Origin: a virus
Length of the DNA stretch: 63,846 nucleotides
Reading direction: 5' to 3' (one strand)
IMG/VR virus record: IMGVR_UViG_3300036766_002130
Coordinates: 1 to 63,846 of that record
Shown here: one piece after another, positions 23,366 to 31,813 of the stretch
Layout of the letters: each line of letters begins with the position of its first letter
Position numbering within the stretch: the first letter of the stretch is position 1
Made by a program: the position numbers and the translations under genes
Notes under the pieces: generated by a model
What the model was told of the DNA's origin: nothing
Database searches by the model: none
What the model saw: only the letters and a program-made list of their open reading frames with translations

Positions 23366-24871
23366 TTATACCTCTACCTCACGTGAACTCTTGTGGAAAT
23401 CCTTGATGTAAGCCATTGTTTCTTGTACCAAGTTAAATCGCTCGGATCTCTTCTCAATAACTCTTTCCTCAATCGAATTTTCCATCACCAAATCAACAAC
23501 CAGAGATTTCTTTGTTTGTCCCTTCCTGTGCACTCTCCCCACACATTGTTTCCGCATCTTAGGTGAGGATAATGGGGTGAAGAATACAACCATGTTAGCT
23601 ATAAATGCGTCAAATCCCTCACTCGCACAAGTACATTGTGATAACAAAACTTTAGTATTACCATCTTCAGAGAATCGCGTGATTTCAGCTTCTCTATCCA
23701 AACTGCTCTGCCCCCCAAAAGCCGAACAGAAAGAAATATTCTGCCTTCTAAGAGCTTCTGATATAATGTTTCTCTCCTCAGTATACCAGTAAAAAACAAT
23801 CACCTTTGAACCTGTATCTTCGAGCAAATCAAGAAGTGCCTCAACTTTTGGATTCTTTTTCAATCTATATACTTCATTATCTTCTCCATAGTAGAAAAAT
23901 CCACTCGGGAGTTCTCTTAACACATGTGCTTTCACTTTTATCTTCTTATCAAGTAGAATCTCAGTTTCGGGAAGCTTTAGTAATTTATTCTCTATAATAC
24001 CCTTTTGAAGTTTAAGAAATTGCTCCGAAGGATGAATATACCTGACTATCTCCTGAATAGGAGGTAGCTCAAAACACTCCTCTCTGGAAAAACTTAGGGT
24101 AGTATCGGAGATCCTATTTAGTATTTTCTCCTCACAACCGGGTTTAAGGTTCCACTCAACCCACTTTCTTCCCCACTTGCTCCCGCAAACCTTCCTATCA
24201 AAATACTGATACCGATAGTTGAAGAAGTTAGTACCTAATGACTTCCCAAGATCGATAACCCGAAAAATATTGAACAATTCAAGGTAGCTCTTGTCTACCG
24301 GAGTCCCTGTTAGGCCAATAACATATTTTGCTCTCTTTGATAGTTCAAGACAAATTTTGGATTGTAAGGCGTCGTAGTTCTTGCACTTGTGAACTTCATC
24401 CAGGATAATACAATCAAATTCGTGCACAAAGGAGTCCGGAATTATTTTCCAACCCTCCCCTTTGTATAACTTAGCATAGATCGTCTTTAGGCCCTCATAG
24501 GTAATTATAAATATGTCTTTTTTTCTCTTTATAGCTCTTTTTCTATCCCTTCCACTATCCTTTCCACTACCTGTAAGAAAGGAGTAAGAAAAGTCTGTAT
24601 AGTTTTTGAGGTCTCTTCTCCAAGATCCGAATGCAGAAGAAGGGCAAACCACTAGCGTTTTCCTACAGTCCCAGAGTTTAAGCGTAGCTAGTGCTGCCAA
24701 AGTCTTTCCAACACCAACATCATGAAAGAATGCGACTCTGAATTTCTCAGAAGCAAAAGCCAATGAGATGAGTTGATGCCACATGAGAGGTATCTTGATA
24801 TCTATCTTAGCATCTTCAAATGCAAAATTCAACTCATCTTTAGTAAGTGACTTGTAATCAAGGTTTAGCAC
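23366..24871 (-). CDS. SNF2-type DEAD/DEAH helicase
   Basis: A 501-residue superfamily 2 ATPase of the SWI2/SNF2 kind. Motif I FHDVGVGKTLAALA (about 49-62), motif II IILDEVHKCKN, motif III GLTGTPV, motif V near SEGFDAFIA and motif VI QCVGRVHRKGQTKK. Such phage proteins remodel nucleoprotein or help replication or recombination; the exact role is unknown. Confidence 0.85.
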   Translation of the reverse strand: MLNLDYKSLTKDELNFAFEDAKIDIKIPLMWHQLISLAFASEKFRVAFFHDVGVGKTLAALATLKLWDCRKTLVVCPSSAFGSWRRDLKNYTDFSYSFLTGSGKDSGRDRKRAIKRKKDIFIITYEGLKTIYAKLYKGEGWKIIPDSFVHEFDCIILDEVHKCKNYDALQSKICLELSKRAKYVIGLTGTPVDKSYLELFNIFRVIDLGKSLGTNFFNYRYQYFDRKVCGSKWGRKWVEWNLKPGCEEKILNRISDTTLSFSREECFELPPIQEIVRYIHPSEQFLKLQKGIIENKLLKLPETEILLDKKIKVKAHVLRELPSGFFYYGEDNEVYRLKKNPKVEALLDLLEDTGSKVIVFYWYTEERNIISEALRRQNISFCSAFGGQSSLDREAEITRFSEDGNTKVLLSQCTCASEGFDAFIANMVVFFTPLSSPKMRKQCVGRVHRKGQTKKSLVVDLVMENSIEERVIEKRSERFNLVQETMAYIKDFHKSSREVEV

Positions 24872-24932
24872 TCTTACCCTCTTCCTTAGAACTACATCCC
24901 ACTAAATCAAATGGTTCCATTAAAATTCTCCT

Positions 24933-25241
24933 TCAGTAGTTAGATGTAATTGTTAGATGAAACGGGTCCTTACACTCATCCTTCTTCGACCACAAGTAGG
25001 TATCAACTTGCTCACAGGTACAACCAGCGTAATCTGCTATCATTTTACAAGCTACTATAGTAGCTGCTCGAATCTCACATTCCATTTGAGAACCTTCCGG
25101 AATTGGATTTCCTACCTTCACATGAAAATTTAACAAGGGGTCATAACCAATACATCCACACCACCTTAACATCTTTGGAACCTGATAATCTACTGGAACC
25201 GGAAGTTTGTAAATACCCTTAGAAAAGAGACTATACCCCCT
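24933..25241 (-). pseudogene. C-terminal remnant of queuosine-salvage hydrolase (QNG1/DUF2419)
   Basis: An open frame of 102 codons without an early start. It contains PVDYQVPKMLR, GCIGYDPLL, PEGSQMECEIRAATI and YLWSKKD...PFH, in the order found at the C-terminus of DUF2419/QNG1 enzymes (DYRxPQxL, EIRA, YLWD, PFH), which release queuine from queuosine 5'-phosphate. The first two-thirds of a roughly 330-residue enzyme is missing and I do not see it nearby. The first in-frame ATG (25172) would give only 79 residues. Confidence 0.6.
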
Positions 25242-25437
25242 CTAACTCTTGCTGTATATCTAATACAATATCAGATTCACTAAGTTCCTCTCCATAATGA
25301 AAATTTATTCTATCCAATACCCAATTCAAAGCAGCAATATAACCTTCTTTCTTTTTCTGCCGCCAACCATCAACAATTTGTTGATCCGGAACAGCTGTTA
25401 AAATCTCACGCGGAAATATCTTATCAAATTGACTCAT
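25231..25437 (-). CDS. hypothetical protein, 68 aa
   Basis: A small helical protein (ALNWVLDRINFHYGEELS). It overlaps its upstream neighbour and the QNG1 remnant. Function unknown. Confidence 0.5.
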   Translation of the reverse strand: MSQFDKIFPREILTAVPDQQIVDGWRQKKKEGYIAALNWVLDRINFHYGEELSESDIVLDIQQELEGV

Positions 25438-26200
25438 TTCTACCCTCCTCTAATTCTTTCTCAAGGTCATCAAGTTCTGCACACTTATCCCCAGTAGCTT
25501 GCTTAAGTTCGGATATCATTTCTTTAATATCCTCTTTAACCCCATTCCAAGTTTCATCTCTTTTCTCCGGAACACCAGCAAAACTAATCTCATTCAAAAC
25601 TTCTGAAATCAACTCATATACTGTGAAACAAGTTGTTCCTGATACATAAACATAATCAAAGGGGCTCTCCCACCGCTTTAAGGGAATTCCAAATTTCTTT
25701 CCCAACGTAATAAGAAAACGGATAAACTTTGAAGGGATCTTTAGCTCACTCACCTTAAAAGTTTTATTCAACCGAAGTGGGATATATTTCATCTCATTAA
25801 GTGGGGAAAATTCAATACCATAACCATCGCCGGTTTTTTCATTTACCCCACAAACATCAACCCATATTTCAACTTCTCCGTCGAAACGCTCCCCATATCT
25901 CCTAAGTTCAACATAGTCTATTTTACTCCTTTCCCCACCCTCTGGCATTGGTTTCCTTATTTCATCAATGAAAGCCTGGAGTGGGTGATGCCCAAGATGA
26001 GAACTAAAAACTGCATTGAACAAATCTTTTTCCCTTTCAATGTAGTCAAATAGATCAGCAAAGGTAAAATTGTCGTCAAGTTCAACTACTTCGTTGAAAT
26101 AAGGGGAAAGTTTGTCAACCTCTTTCTCAACATATTTATCACAATTCGGTTTATACCAATGTGTTGCGTAGATAATTTTATTTTTTGTCAATCTAATCAT
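25424..26200 (-). CDS. hypothetical protein, 258 aa
   Basis: An alpha/beta protein with an acidic C-terminal helix. Segments such as YATHWYKPNCDKYVEKEV and SSHLGHHPLQAFIDE are distinctive, but I do not recognise the family. The ATG overlaps the stop of the preceding small gene. Confidence 0.65.
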   Translation of the reverse strand: MIRLTKNKIIYATHWYKPNCDKYVEKEVDKLSPYFNEVVELDDNFTFADLFDYIEREKDLFNAVFSSHLGHHPLQAFIDEIRKPMPEGGERSKIDYVELRRYGERFDGEVEIWVDVCGVNEKTGDGYGIEFSPLNEMKYIPLRLNKTFKVSELKIPSKFIRFLITLGKKFGIPLKRWESPFDYVYVSGTTCFTVYELISEVLNEISFAGVPEKRDETWNGVKEDIKEMISELKQATGDKCAELDDLEKELEEGRNESI

Positions 26201-26336
26201 TTCTTATTCTCCTATATTCTATTCTACTATAATCAGAAAAATAAAAGGGAGGAAATAATCTATTTCTAGCTGCCTTGTTTATACAAGGGGTACCATATTG
26301 TTGGTCCGTGTTATAAGCAAATAGTTTATACATCAT
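26193..26336 (-). CDS. small aromatic/basic protein, 47 aa
   Basis: Rich in Tyr, Phe and Arg (KAARNRLFPPFYFSDYSRIE). The start ATG overlaps the radical SAM stop (ATGATG/TGA), and the stop overlaps the next start. It is coupled to the radical SAM gene; whether it is a substrate is unknown. Confidence 0.5.
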   Translation of the reverse strand: MMYKLFAYNTDQQYGTPCINKAARNRLFPPFYFSDYSRIEYRRIRND

Positions 26337-27232
26337 GCTTTCAATCCTCTTACTTTCTGAAACATTTCTCGAATGTTTAAACCAGCAACATTCACTCTCT
26401 CCGAGATCGAATTCTTTGCATACTGCATTTTAACTGCATCAACATACATTGTAAACTGGCCATCATCCCCCATATAATACTTATCCCAAACCTTCCCCGG
26501 TAACTTGCTCTTCAAATCAAGTTGCTCTATAGCAAGGTTATCAAAGGAGACAAGTAAATCTTCTCTACTCAAAACCATTCCCAGGTGGTATTTCCAGTAA
26601 TCTATTTTGGGTTTATCATTAGCAAAGTAATCTTTACCTCTTCCATATTTCTTATCCCCAAGCAGAAGTACTTTACAAGGTCGCTTCAAAGCCAAAACAT
26701 CAAATGGGGTACTCTCTCCTAAAATACAATGCCAAACAACATCATTAAGTTGATTATCAAGAAGGCTATTTGGTAAGTACCCCCGAATGGAAATACCAAT
26801 TCCATATATCAACCCACATTGTTGCCATTCCTTCAAGAGAACTACTCTCAGAGGATGCAATAAAAATAAATGAAGCTCATTCACAGTTAGGCTAGCAACC
26901 AAGCCCTTATTCTTTAGTAGTATAAGAATTTCCTTTAGTTGTGGGTGCTCAAAAGGATTTCCACCCCCAATAGCAATTTCTACTCCTGGGGGAAGTCCAT
27001 TTGTTACCTTGTCAATATTTTCAACCCTTGCATGGTTTCCATTCTCTCGACCATTCTCGTGACAGTAAGAACAATTCAAGTCACAGACTTCAGTTATTTT
27101 CAGGTCGATAGACTCTGGAAACTCAACTATACCTTCACTGTCAGTCTGCTCCCTTACTTTAGTACCATCGCTGTAAAGCGAAACTAGGAAAGAGCCATTC
27201 CGGTATTGAGCGAGTTTTCTAGTGGTTATCAT
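26333..27232 (-). CDS. radical SAM protein
   Basis: A 299-residue radical SAM enzyme: CDLNCSYCHEN (residues 50-60) holds the CxxxCxxC cluster motif, followed by a glycine-rich VEIAIGGGNPFEHP. The C-terminal half has no recognised auxiliary-cluster motif. The reaction is unknown. It is embedded in a cluster of small phage genes. Confidence 0.75.
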   Translation of the reverse strand: MITTRKLAQYRNGSFLVSLYSDGTKVREQTDSEGIVEFPESIDLKITEVCDLNCSYCHENGRENGNHARVENIDKVTNGLPPGVEIAIGGGNPFEHPQLKEILILLKNKGLVASLTVNELHLFLLHPLRVVLLKEWQQCGLIYGIGISIRGYLPNSLLDNQLNDVVWHCILGESTPFDVLALKRPCKVLLLGDKKYGRGKDYFANDKPKIDYWKYHLGMVLSREDLLVSFDNLAIEQLDLKSKLPGKVWDKYYMGDDGQFTMYVDAVKMQYAKNSISERVNVAGLNIREMFQKVRGLKA

Positions 27233-27656
27233 TGTCTATCACCAAGATTGAATTTGGGTTAAAGATAAAGTTTTCCAAAACATCTTCACTAACAAACAAT
27301 TCTCGTCCTACCTCTGAACTCTGATGGTCAATATGCCCCCATGGAGAATATGTTACACAAGATCCCGCAAACTCTACTTCATATCCCGTAACTTCCATAA
27401 TAACTGTTTCCAGCATCTCTAAACACTCTTCGCTCTCTGCTTGTTTAGCCCAAGTCAGAGCATAGGAAGCTTTCGTTGCAGCATCACTAAACCTCTCTGG
27501 GCCCCATCCAAATTCTCCCGGATATATCCTTATCACCCCTCCTTCTACATCAAATCTGTTGCCAGTTCTCTCGAAATCCCCTTTTCCTAGTATTATAGAA
27601 TGGCAACTAGAGCTATTTGTTTCAAAAATACCTTTCCTCACCTTTTTCTTATACAT
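27219..27656 (-). CDS. conserved phage protein (FETNSSSCHSI)
   Basis: A 145-residue protein whose N-terminus carries VRKGIFETNSSSCHSI, a short motif found in many phage proteins of unknown role. It is acidic overall. It overlaps the radical SAM start by 14 bases, suggesting co-expression. Confidence 0.65.
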   Translation of the reverse strand: MYKKKVRKGIFETNSSSCHSIILGKGDFERTGNRFDVEGGVIRIYPGEFGWGPERFSDAATKASYALTWAKQAESEECLEMLETVIMEVTGYEVEFAGSCVTYSPWGHIDHQSSEVGRELFVSEDVLENFIFNPNSILVIDNDNH

Positions 27657-27680
27657 AGATAAACCTCACTTTCTATTGTT

Positions 27681-27902
27681 TTATTCTTCTTCTACTAAAG
27701 CTTCCCCAAATAATCTCCAGCACTCAGCAACAGTATACCGCTGCATACCTTCTATTAGATGGTATTCTGTCTTGGAGAAGGTATTAGTTAGCCGGATAAT
27801 CATCTCAAAGTATTCATCCGATTCAGCATCGTACCCAAGGGCCTCTAAATCTCCTCCAAACATTGCTAAATCGCTTAAGTTGACTGTAGAAGTATTATTC
27901 AT
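27681..27902 (-). CDS. hypothetical protein, 73 aa
   Basis: A small acidic protein. Family not recognised. Between it and the next upstream gene (27903-28015) I see only a weak hydrophobic micro-ORF. Confidence 0.5.
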   Translation of the reverse strand: MNNTSTVNLSDLAMFGGDLEALGYDAESDEYFEMIIRLTNTFSKTEYHLIEGMQRYTVAECWRLFGEALVEEE

Positions 27903-28015
27903 CTTTTACCCCCTGCACAGTATTAAAATAGGAAGTGGTAAGCATAGCAATATTAGCATCGCCGAAGTGAGCAAGATCACTTTAGCATTACCACCCCCAA
28001 GTTATTATACTCAAC

Positions 28016-28447
28016 TTATCTTGGAATTACCGTCAGGTTTAACATTGCGACCTGTATCTGCTTCCCAGCCATACCCATCAAATCTGAATCGAGTAAATCA
28101 GCCATATTTACTCTAATGCAGACCTCAGTAGTTCCACCTGGCCAATTAATATACTTTCCGGGATTCTGGAACCAGCACTTCCAAGCACCTGCAAATACAG
28201 GGTCTGAAATTGCACATGTAATACTGAAGTTGAAATTACAAGCAAACTGAAGTTGACCACAACCTTGAAAATTTCGCCCAAGCAAGCCCCCTTCTTGTGC
28301 TAGAACTATTGGGCTAACTGGGCTTATCTCGATATACCAAGGAACGTTCATTTTAACTGGAATGTCCACTGGGTAAGTTGGAGCAGAATTTGCCCACAGC
28401 ACCGAACTAAAAAGAACCATAATTAACAATACAATTAGCTTTTTCAT
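28016..28447 (-). CDS. exported hypothetical protein
   Basis: A 143-residue protein with a signal peptide (MKKLIVLLIMVLFSSVLWA, cleavage after LWA). The mature part has four cysteines. The 5' end, GAAAGGACAGTAAGATGAAA, belongs to the signal-peptide cassette shared with genes at 34-38 kb. Confidence 0.65.
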   Translation of the reverse strand: MKKLIVLLIMVLFSSVLWANSAPTYPVDIPVKMNVPWYIEISPVSPIVLAQEGGLLGRNFQGCGQLQFACNFNFSITCAISDPVFAGAWKCWFQNPGKYINWPGGTTEVCIRVNMADLLDSDLMGMAGKQIQVAMLNLTVIPR

Positions 28448-28448
28448 C

Positions 28449-28640
28449 TTACTGTCCTTTCAAATAAAGTTTAGTTAGCTCTTCGATTGCACAATAAATT
28501 ACCATTATTGGGCACAAAATGAACCCAAGCACTATAAGCGTATAACGCTTACTCCAAAGTCTTCCCCAATTACAAAATATGTATATAGCAAAAACTAAAT
28601 AACAGATAGTGCAGTAATACCGAATAATGCTTGATAGCAT
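28449..28640 (-). CDS. small membrane protein, 63 aa
   Basis: Two hydrophobic segments of about 18 residues around a short loop, with no recognised family. It is one base from the exported protein start. Confidence 0.55.
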   Translation of the reverse strand: MLSSIIRYYCTICYLVFAIYIFCNWGRLWSKRYTLIVLGFILCPIMVIYCAIEELTKLYLKGQ

Positions 28641-28658
28641 TTGCTTTACCCCTCTTTC

Positions 28659-29051
28659 TTATTCCTCTTTTATTTCTTTGACTTCCCGAATGCTAACTGA
28701 AGGATCCCCAACTTTCTTTAACGCATTAATCTCCGGATGACCAACAGCATAACCTTCAAGAGCCCTTGCATCCCAAGTGGTCCTTCCTTTGGTAAATATA
28801 GCTTGCAGCTTTTGACCTTTTCTCGATAACCCAGATTTAACCACCTCCACTTTGATCTCTTCAGTCAGATCGACTTCCTGCTTTGCCATAAGCTTTAGTG
28901 CATCCTGAACTTCATCATTCCTACCTTTGAGATCTGGGCATCTTGATAGAGCCTCATAAATAAGAGTCTGAGCCTCTTTAGTGAAATCCTTCTGAACTTC
29001 CCTAATCTCTGCCAATTGGTCTAACTTTTTTTCTATCTCGATCTTTGCCAT
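28659..29051 (-). CDS. hypothetical helical protein, 130 aa
   Basis: A charged helical N-terminal half, then a DUF-like basic segment (KGRTTWDARALEGYAVGHPE) that recurs in phage proteins near replication genes. First gene after the P2 promoter at 29097. Confidence 0.6.
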   Translation of the reverse strand: MAKIEIEKKLDQLAEIREVQKDFTKEAQTLIYEALSRCPDLKGRNDEVQDALKLMAKQEVDLTEEIKVEVVKSGLSRKGQKLQAIFTKGRTTWDARALEGYAVGHPEINALKKVGDPSVSIREVKEIKEE

Positions 29052-29096
29052 CTGTTTATCCTTTATAAAAACCTTGTTTTTTGTCCTCTTTTATAA

Positions 29097-29148
29097 ATTA
29101 TAACCTATTTTTGGGGGAGATACAAATGAAAAATTGGAATTTTTCAAG
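29097..29148 (-). promoter_or_regulatory. conserved phage promoter, class P2
   Basis: Upstream AAAAATTCCAATTTTTCATT, -35 TTGTAT, -10 TATAAT (29097-29102), then TTATAAAAGAGG. It reads toward 28659-29051. Confidence 0.7.
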
Positions 29149-29182
29149 ATTTTTTATTGTCTTTTGCATCTTCTCTTCCTTC

Positions 29183-30565
29183 CTACTCCGGTCTATCTAT
29201 TTGTGTTTCTCGTTGTATGGGCTTACAGAACTGGGCAAACTGCCCTATCTTAAACACATTATAAATTATGCACCCAAAACCTTGCGGTCCGGAACGGTTA
29301 ACTTCTATGTACACATTCATTAGATTTTGAGCTACTTGAGCTTCATTAGTACATAAAGAAATGCCCAAATCAATATTAGCTAACTTACGAATATCTCCCG
29401 CCGGCAGCTGAGCTTGAGAAACATGACTCTTACCATATCCTGCTCTAGTAATCTGACTCGCTGTAACTACTAAGATATTACGCTGATCAGCAATACTTTT
29501 CAAACCAATATAAGTTTCGTTAATAGCCTCGTGCTTTTCTTCGGAATGTGGAAGCTTCATAATCTCAACGTAGTCTGTTATCAAAACATCAGGAATAAAA
29601 TTATTAAAGGCTTCAAGATAATTTAGAACCCTCTCAATCTCTCCTAAACTACATGTACCCATAGGATATTTGCGAATTTTCATTTTACCACCGGACCTAG
29701 TCAGTAACCGGGTTACCTCTTCTTGTTCATTTAAGTCCGAGAGCAGTTTCGGAGAAAATAAGGATTCTTTTTCCACCCCATCCTCCCAGTACTTCGTGAC
29801 GACGGAATCAATCTCTTCCAAGGAGAGACTTCTCACTTTTTGATAGAGGCGTTGCCCCACTTCTGACGCTTTAAGTTCGTGAGTCAAATAAAGAACGTTA
29901 TGTCCAAGAGTTAATGCCTCGTTCGCTACGTTCAGGCATGCCCAGGATTTTGCTCCTTTCGCTGGACCAAAGAAGCATATTAGTTGACCACGTTTTAAAC
30001 CTCCAACTTTCTCATCGAGAAGAGGTACACCAAGGTTACTTATAATCTCGCTCTTCAAATCTTTTTCTTGAAGGAAATCTGAGCCATCATCGGGAATGGT
30101 TAAGAAAGTTTCTTTTTCTGGAACCCCTCTTCTCAAGGCCTTCATCAGAATTTGTTCTACTTCTTCCTCTTCTCCTCTTTCAACTAGAGGTGCAGCCTGC
30201 TTTAATGCTTCTTCAATAGATCGAGCTCTTATAAATTTGTTGATCCTTGCAAGAACATATTCCTTACTAGGGGGTGCCATCTCTTGAAGTTTCTCCAAGT
30301 ATCTAAAATATAGCTTTTTCCTCTCCTCATCAAATCTTTCTACGAAATGTTCAATCTCACCATTAAAATCAGCCCATCCCTCACCTACTGGAGCTCGTCC
30401 AAATTGGTCGTAGTAGTTGTAACACAAGCGAACAATGTCACTCGTGATTGAAGAGAAGTAGTTTGAAGGAATAGATAGCCTGGATATTCTAGCGAATTCG
30501 CTGTCTGTAATTATTAGGTACAGAAAACAATCTTGTAAGTATTGGCCTATAATTTTTTCACCCAT
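29183..30565 (-). CDS. DnaB-like replicative helicase
   Basis: A 460-residue protein with an N-terminal helical domain and a C-terminal RecA-fold ATPase. It has FFGPAKGAKSWACLNVANEA (Walker A, with Ala in place of the usual Gly before Lys), LTHELKASEVGQRLYQKV and the Walker B segment VLITDYVEIMKLP. The SQxxR-like segment TASQITRAGYG follows. It would unwind DNA for the phage polymerase and primase. Confidence 0.8.
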   Translation of the reverse strand: MGEKIIGQYLQDCFLYLIITDSEFARISRLSIPSNYFSSITSDIVRLCYNYYDQFGRAPVGEGWADFNGEIEHFVERFDEERKKLYFRYLEKLQEMAPPSKEYVLARINKFIRARSIEEALKQAAPLVERGEEEEVEQILMKALRRGVPEKETFLTIPDDGSDFLQEKDLKSEIISNLGVPLLDEKVGGLKRGQLICFFGPAKGAKSWACLNVANEALTLGHNVLYLTHELKASEVGQRLYQKVRSLSLEEIDSVVTKYWEDGVEKESLFSPKLLSDLNEQEEVTRLLTRSGGKMKIRKYPMGTCSLGEIERVLNYLEAFNNFIPDVLITDYVEIMKLPHSEEKHEAINETYIGLKSIADQRNILVVTASQITRAGYGKSHVSQAQLPAGDIRKLANIDLGISLCTNEAQVAQNLMNVYIEVNRSGPQGFGCIIYNVFKIGQFAQFCKPIQRETQIDRPE

Positions 30566-30576
30566 TTCTACTCCTT

Positions 30577-31716
30577 TTACAAAATGTTATTTATCTGCTT
30601 CCAGATAGGAAAGTCATTCTCCCACACCATAGGTTTGAGTAACACAGATAATCGAGGAACAATTCCTTTGTTCTTGTATTCACTTTCCAAGAATTTCCCA
30701 AAGGTTGTAATCCAAGTCCACTTATCCTGGATTGGGGAACCTTTATAAGCAACATATAGGTTATTTGCTATTTGAATAAGATCGTTCAAAACTTCAGATG
30801 AGGGTTTCCATTCTTCGGTAGAAGTAGCTTGACCAGTAAATTGCCCCCAGTAGTTAATAAGCAGCTTTGACAATTCAGGGTCCTTTTCTCGAACATCATA
30901 CTTCTTACTCTTCAGTTTTGCTTCTTCGAGAAGAATATCGAATTTCCGAACAATAGCTCCTGCACTGAAGCGATCATTAGGCCACCCAAGTGGGGACATC
31001 ACAAAATCAATAACTTCAACAATCTCGTTATAATCCCTTTCATCTTTTGAAAGAGCTCTCTGGTATTCCTTTGCCCATTTTTGAAGAGTTCTCTCCTTTT
31101 CGAGTTTTCGGTCCGGGTAACATTTGAGAAGAGATAGTGCTTGGTGTTCTGCAAGTTTGTAAGCTGGGGAGCTGTGATTGGTGAGCCTAAGTTGCTTCCC
31201 CTTATCATCCTTCTTATTAGGAGTAGGAAGGTTAGATTCCTGAAAGGGAAAACCTGAAGGGTTATCTTCCGTAGGAAGATTATCTGTCTTTCTAAATACA
31301 TGCTCTTTATTTATATTATTATCTTTATTTATATACACCTGCTTTTCTCGAGCCTTGAGTTTCTTTGACTCTCGAAAAATGTTAAGACTCGAAACATCTA
31401 TTGTCTCGACTACTTCCTTCCATTCAGAGGTGCTCATAGATAGAAATGAGACCACGCGGATAGTACCTTTAAGCTGACCACCTTTCCAGTAAAATAGATA
31501 TCCTTTTTTTTCCAATTCTCGTAGAATAGTGCTTAAAGCATTCTTGTTCATCTTGTAGCGCTTTAGTATTTCTGAATTATGAATTACCCAGTTCTTAGGG
31601 TAGGAAAGGCACTCTACTAATAAACCAAATGCTTGGACACTTAAATTGTAATCTCTCACGAGAGTGTTAGGAATAGCAGTATATTCCCCTCCTTCAGGGA
31701 TATATTTAATTATCAT
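30577..31716 (-). CDS. replication initiator-like, N-terminal winged helix
   Basis: A 379-residue protein whose first 90 residues form a winged-helix DNA-binding fold typical of RepA/DnaD-like initiators (LVECLSYPKNWVIHNSEILK, then TILRELEKKGYL). The middle is a low-complexity linker and the rest is helical. It lies directly upstream of the helicase with the same direction, so it may load it. A 61-bp piece of this gene is duplicated beside the tnpB element. Confidence 0.65.
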   Translation of the reverse strand: MIIKYIPEGGEYTAIPNTLVRDYNLSVQAFGLLVECLSYPKNWVIHNSEILKRYKMNKNALSTILRELEKKGYLFYWKGGQLKGTIRVVSFLSMSTSEWKEVVETIDVSSLNIFRESKKLKAREKQVYINKDNNINKEHVFRKTDNLPTEDNPSGFPFQESNLPTPNKKDDKGKQLRLTNHSSPAYKLAEHQALSLLKCYPDRKLEKERTLQKWAKEYQRALSKDERDYNEIVEVIDFVMSPLGWPNDRFSAGAIVRKFDILLEEAKLKSKKYDVREKDPELSKLLINYWGQFTGQATSTEEWKPSSEVLNDLIQIANNLYVAYKGSPIQDKWTWITTFGKFLESEYKNKGIVPRLSVLLKPMVWENDFPIWKQINNIL

Positions 31717-31752
31717 CCTTTTACCTCCTCATCAGCGGATCTCTTTCATACT

Positions 31753-31813
31753 GAGTTCTTTCTTTTTCGAGTTTTCGGTCCGGGTAACATTTGAGAAGAG
31801 ATAGTGCTTGGTG
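31753..31813 (-). repeat. 61-bp duplicate of initiator gene segment
   Basis: Differs from 31086-31146 of the initiator-like gene at only two positions. On the minus strand it encodes QALSLLKCYPDRKLEKERT in the same reading frame. It directly abuts the right end of the tnpB element, so this is the remaining flank of a second, disrupted copy. Confidence 0.85.

Noticed and set aside
27903-28015. Hydrophobic leftward micro-ORF of 26 codons
   Set aside because: No ribosome site with correct spacing and no supporting context.
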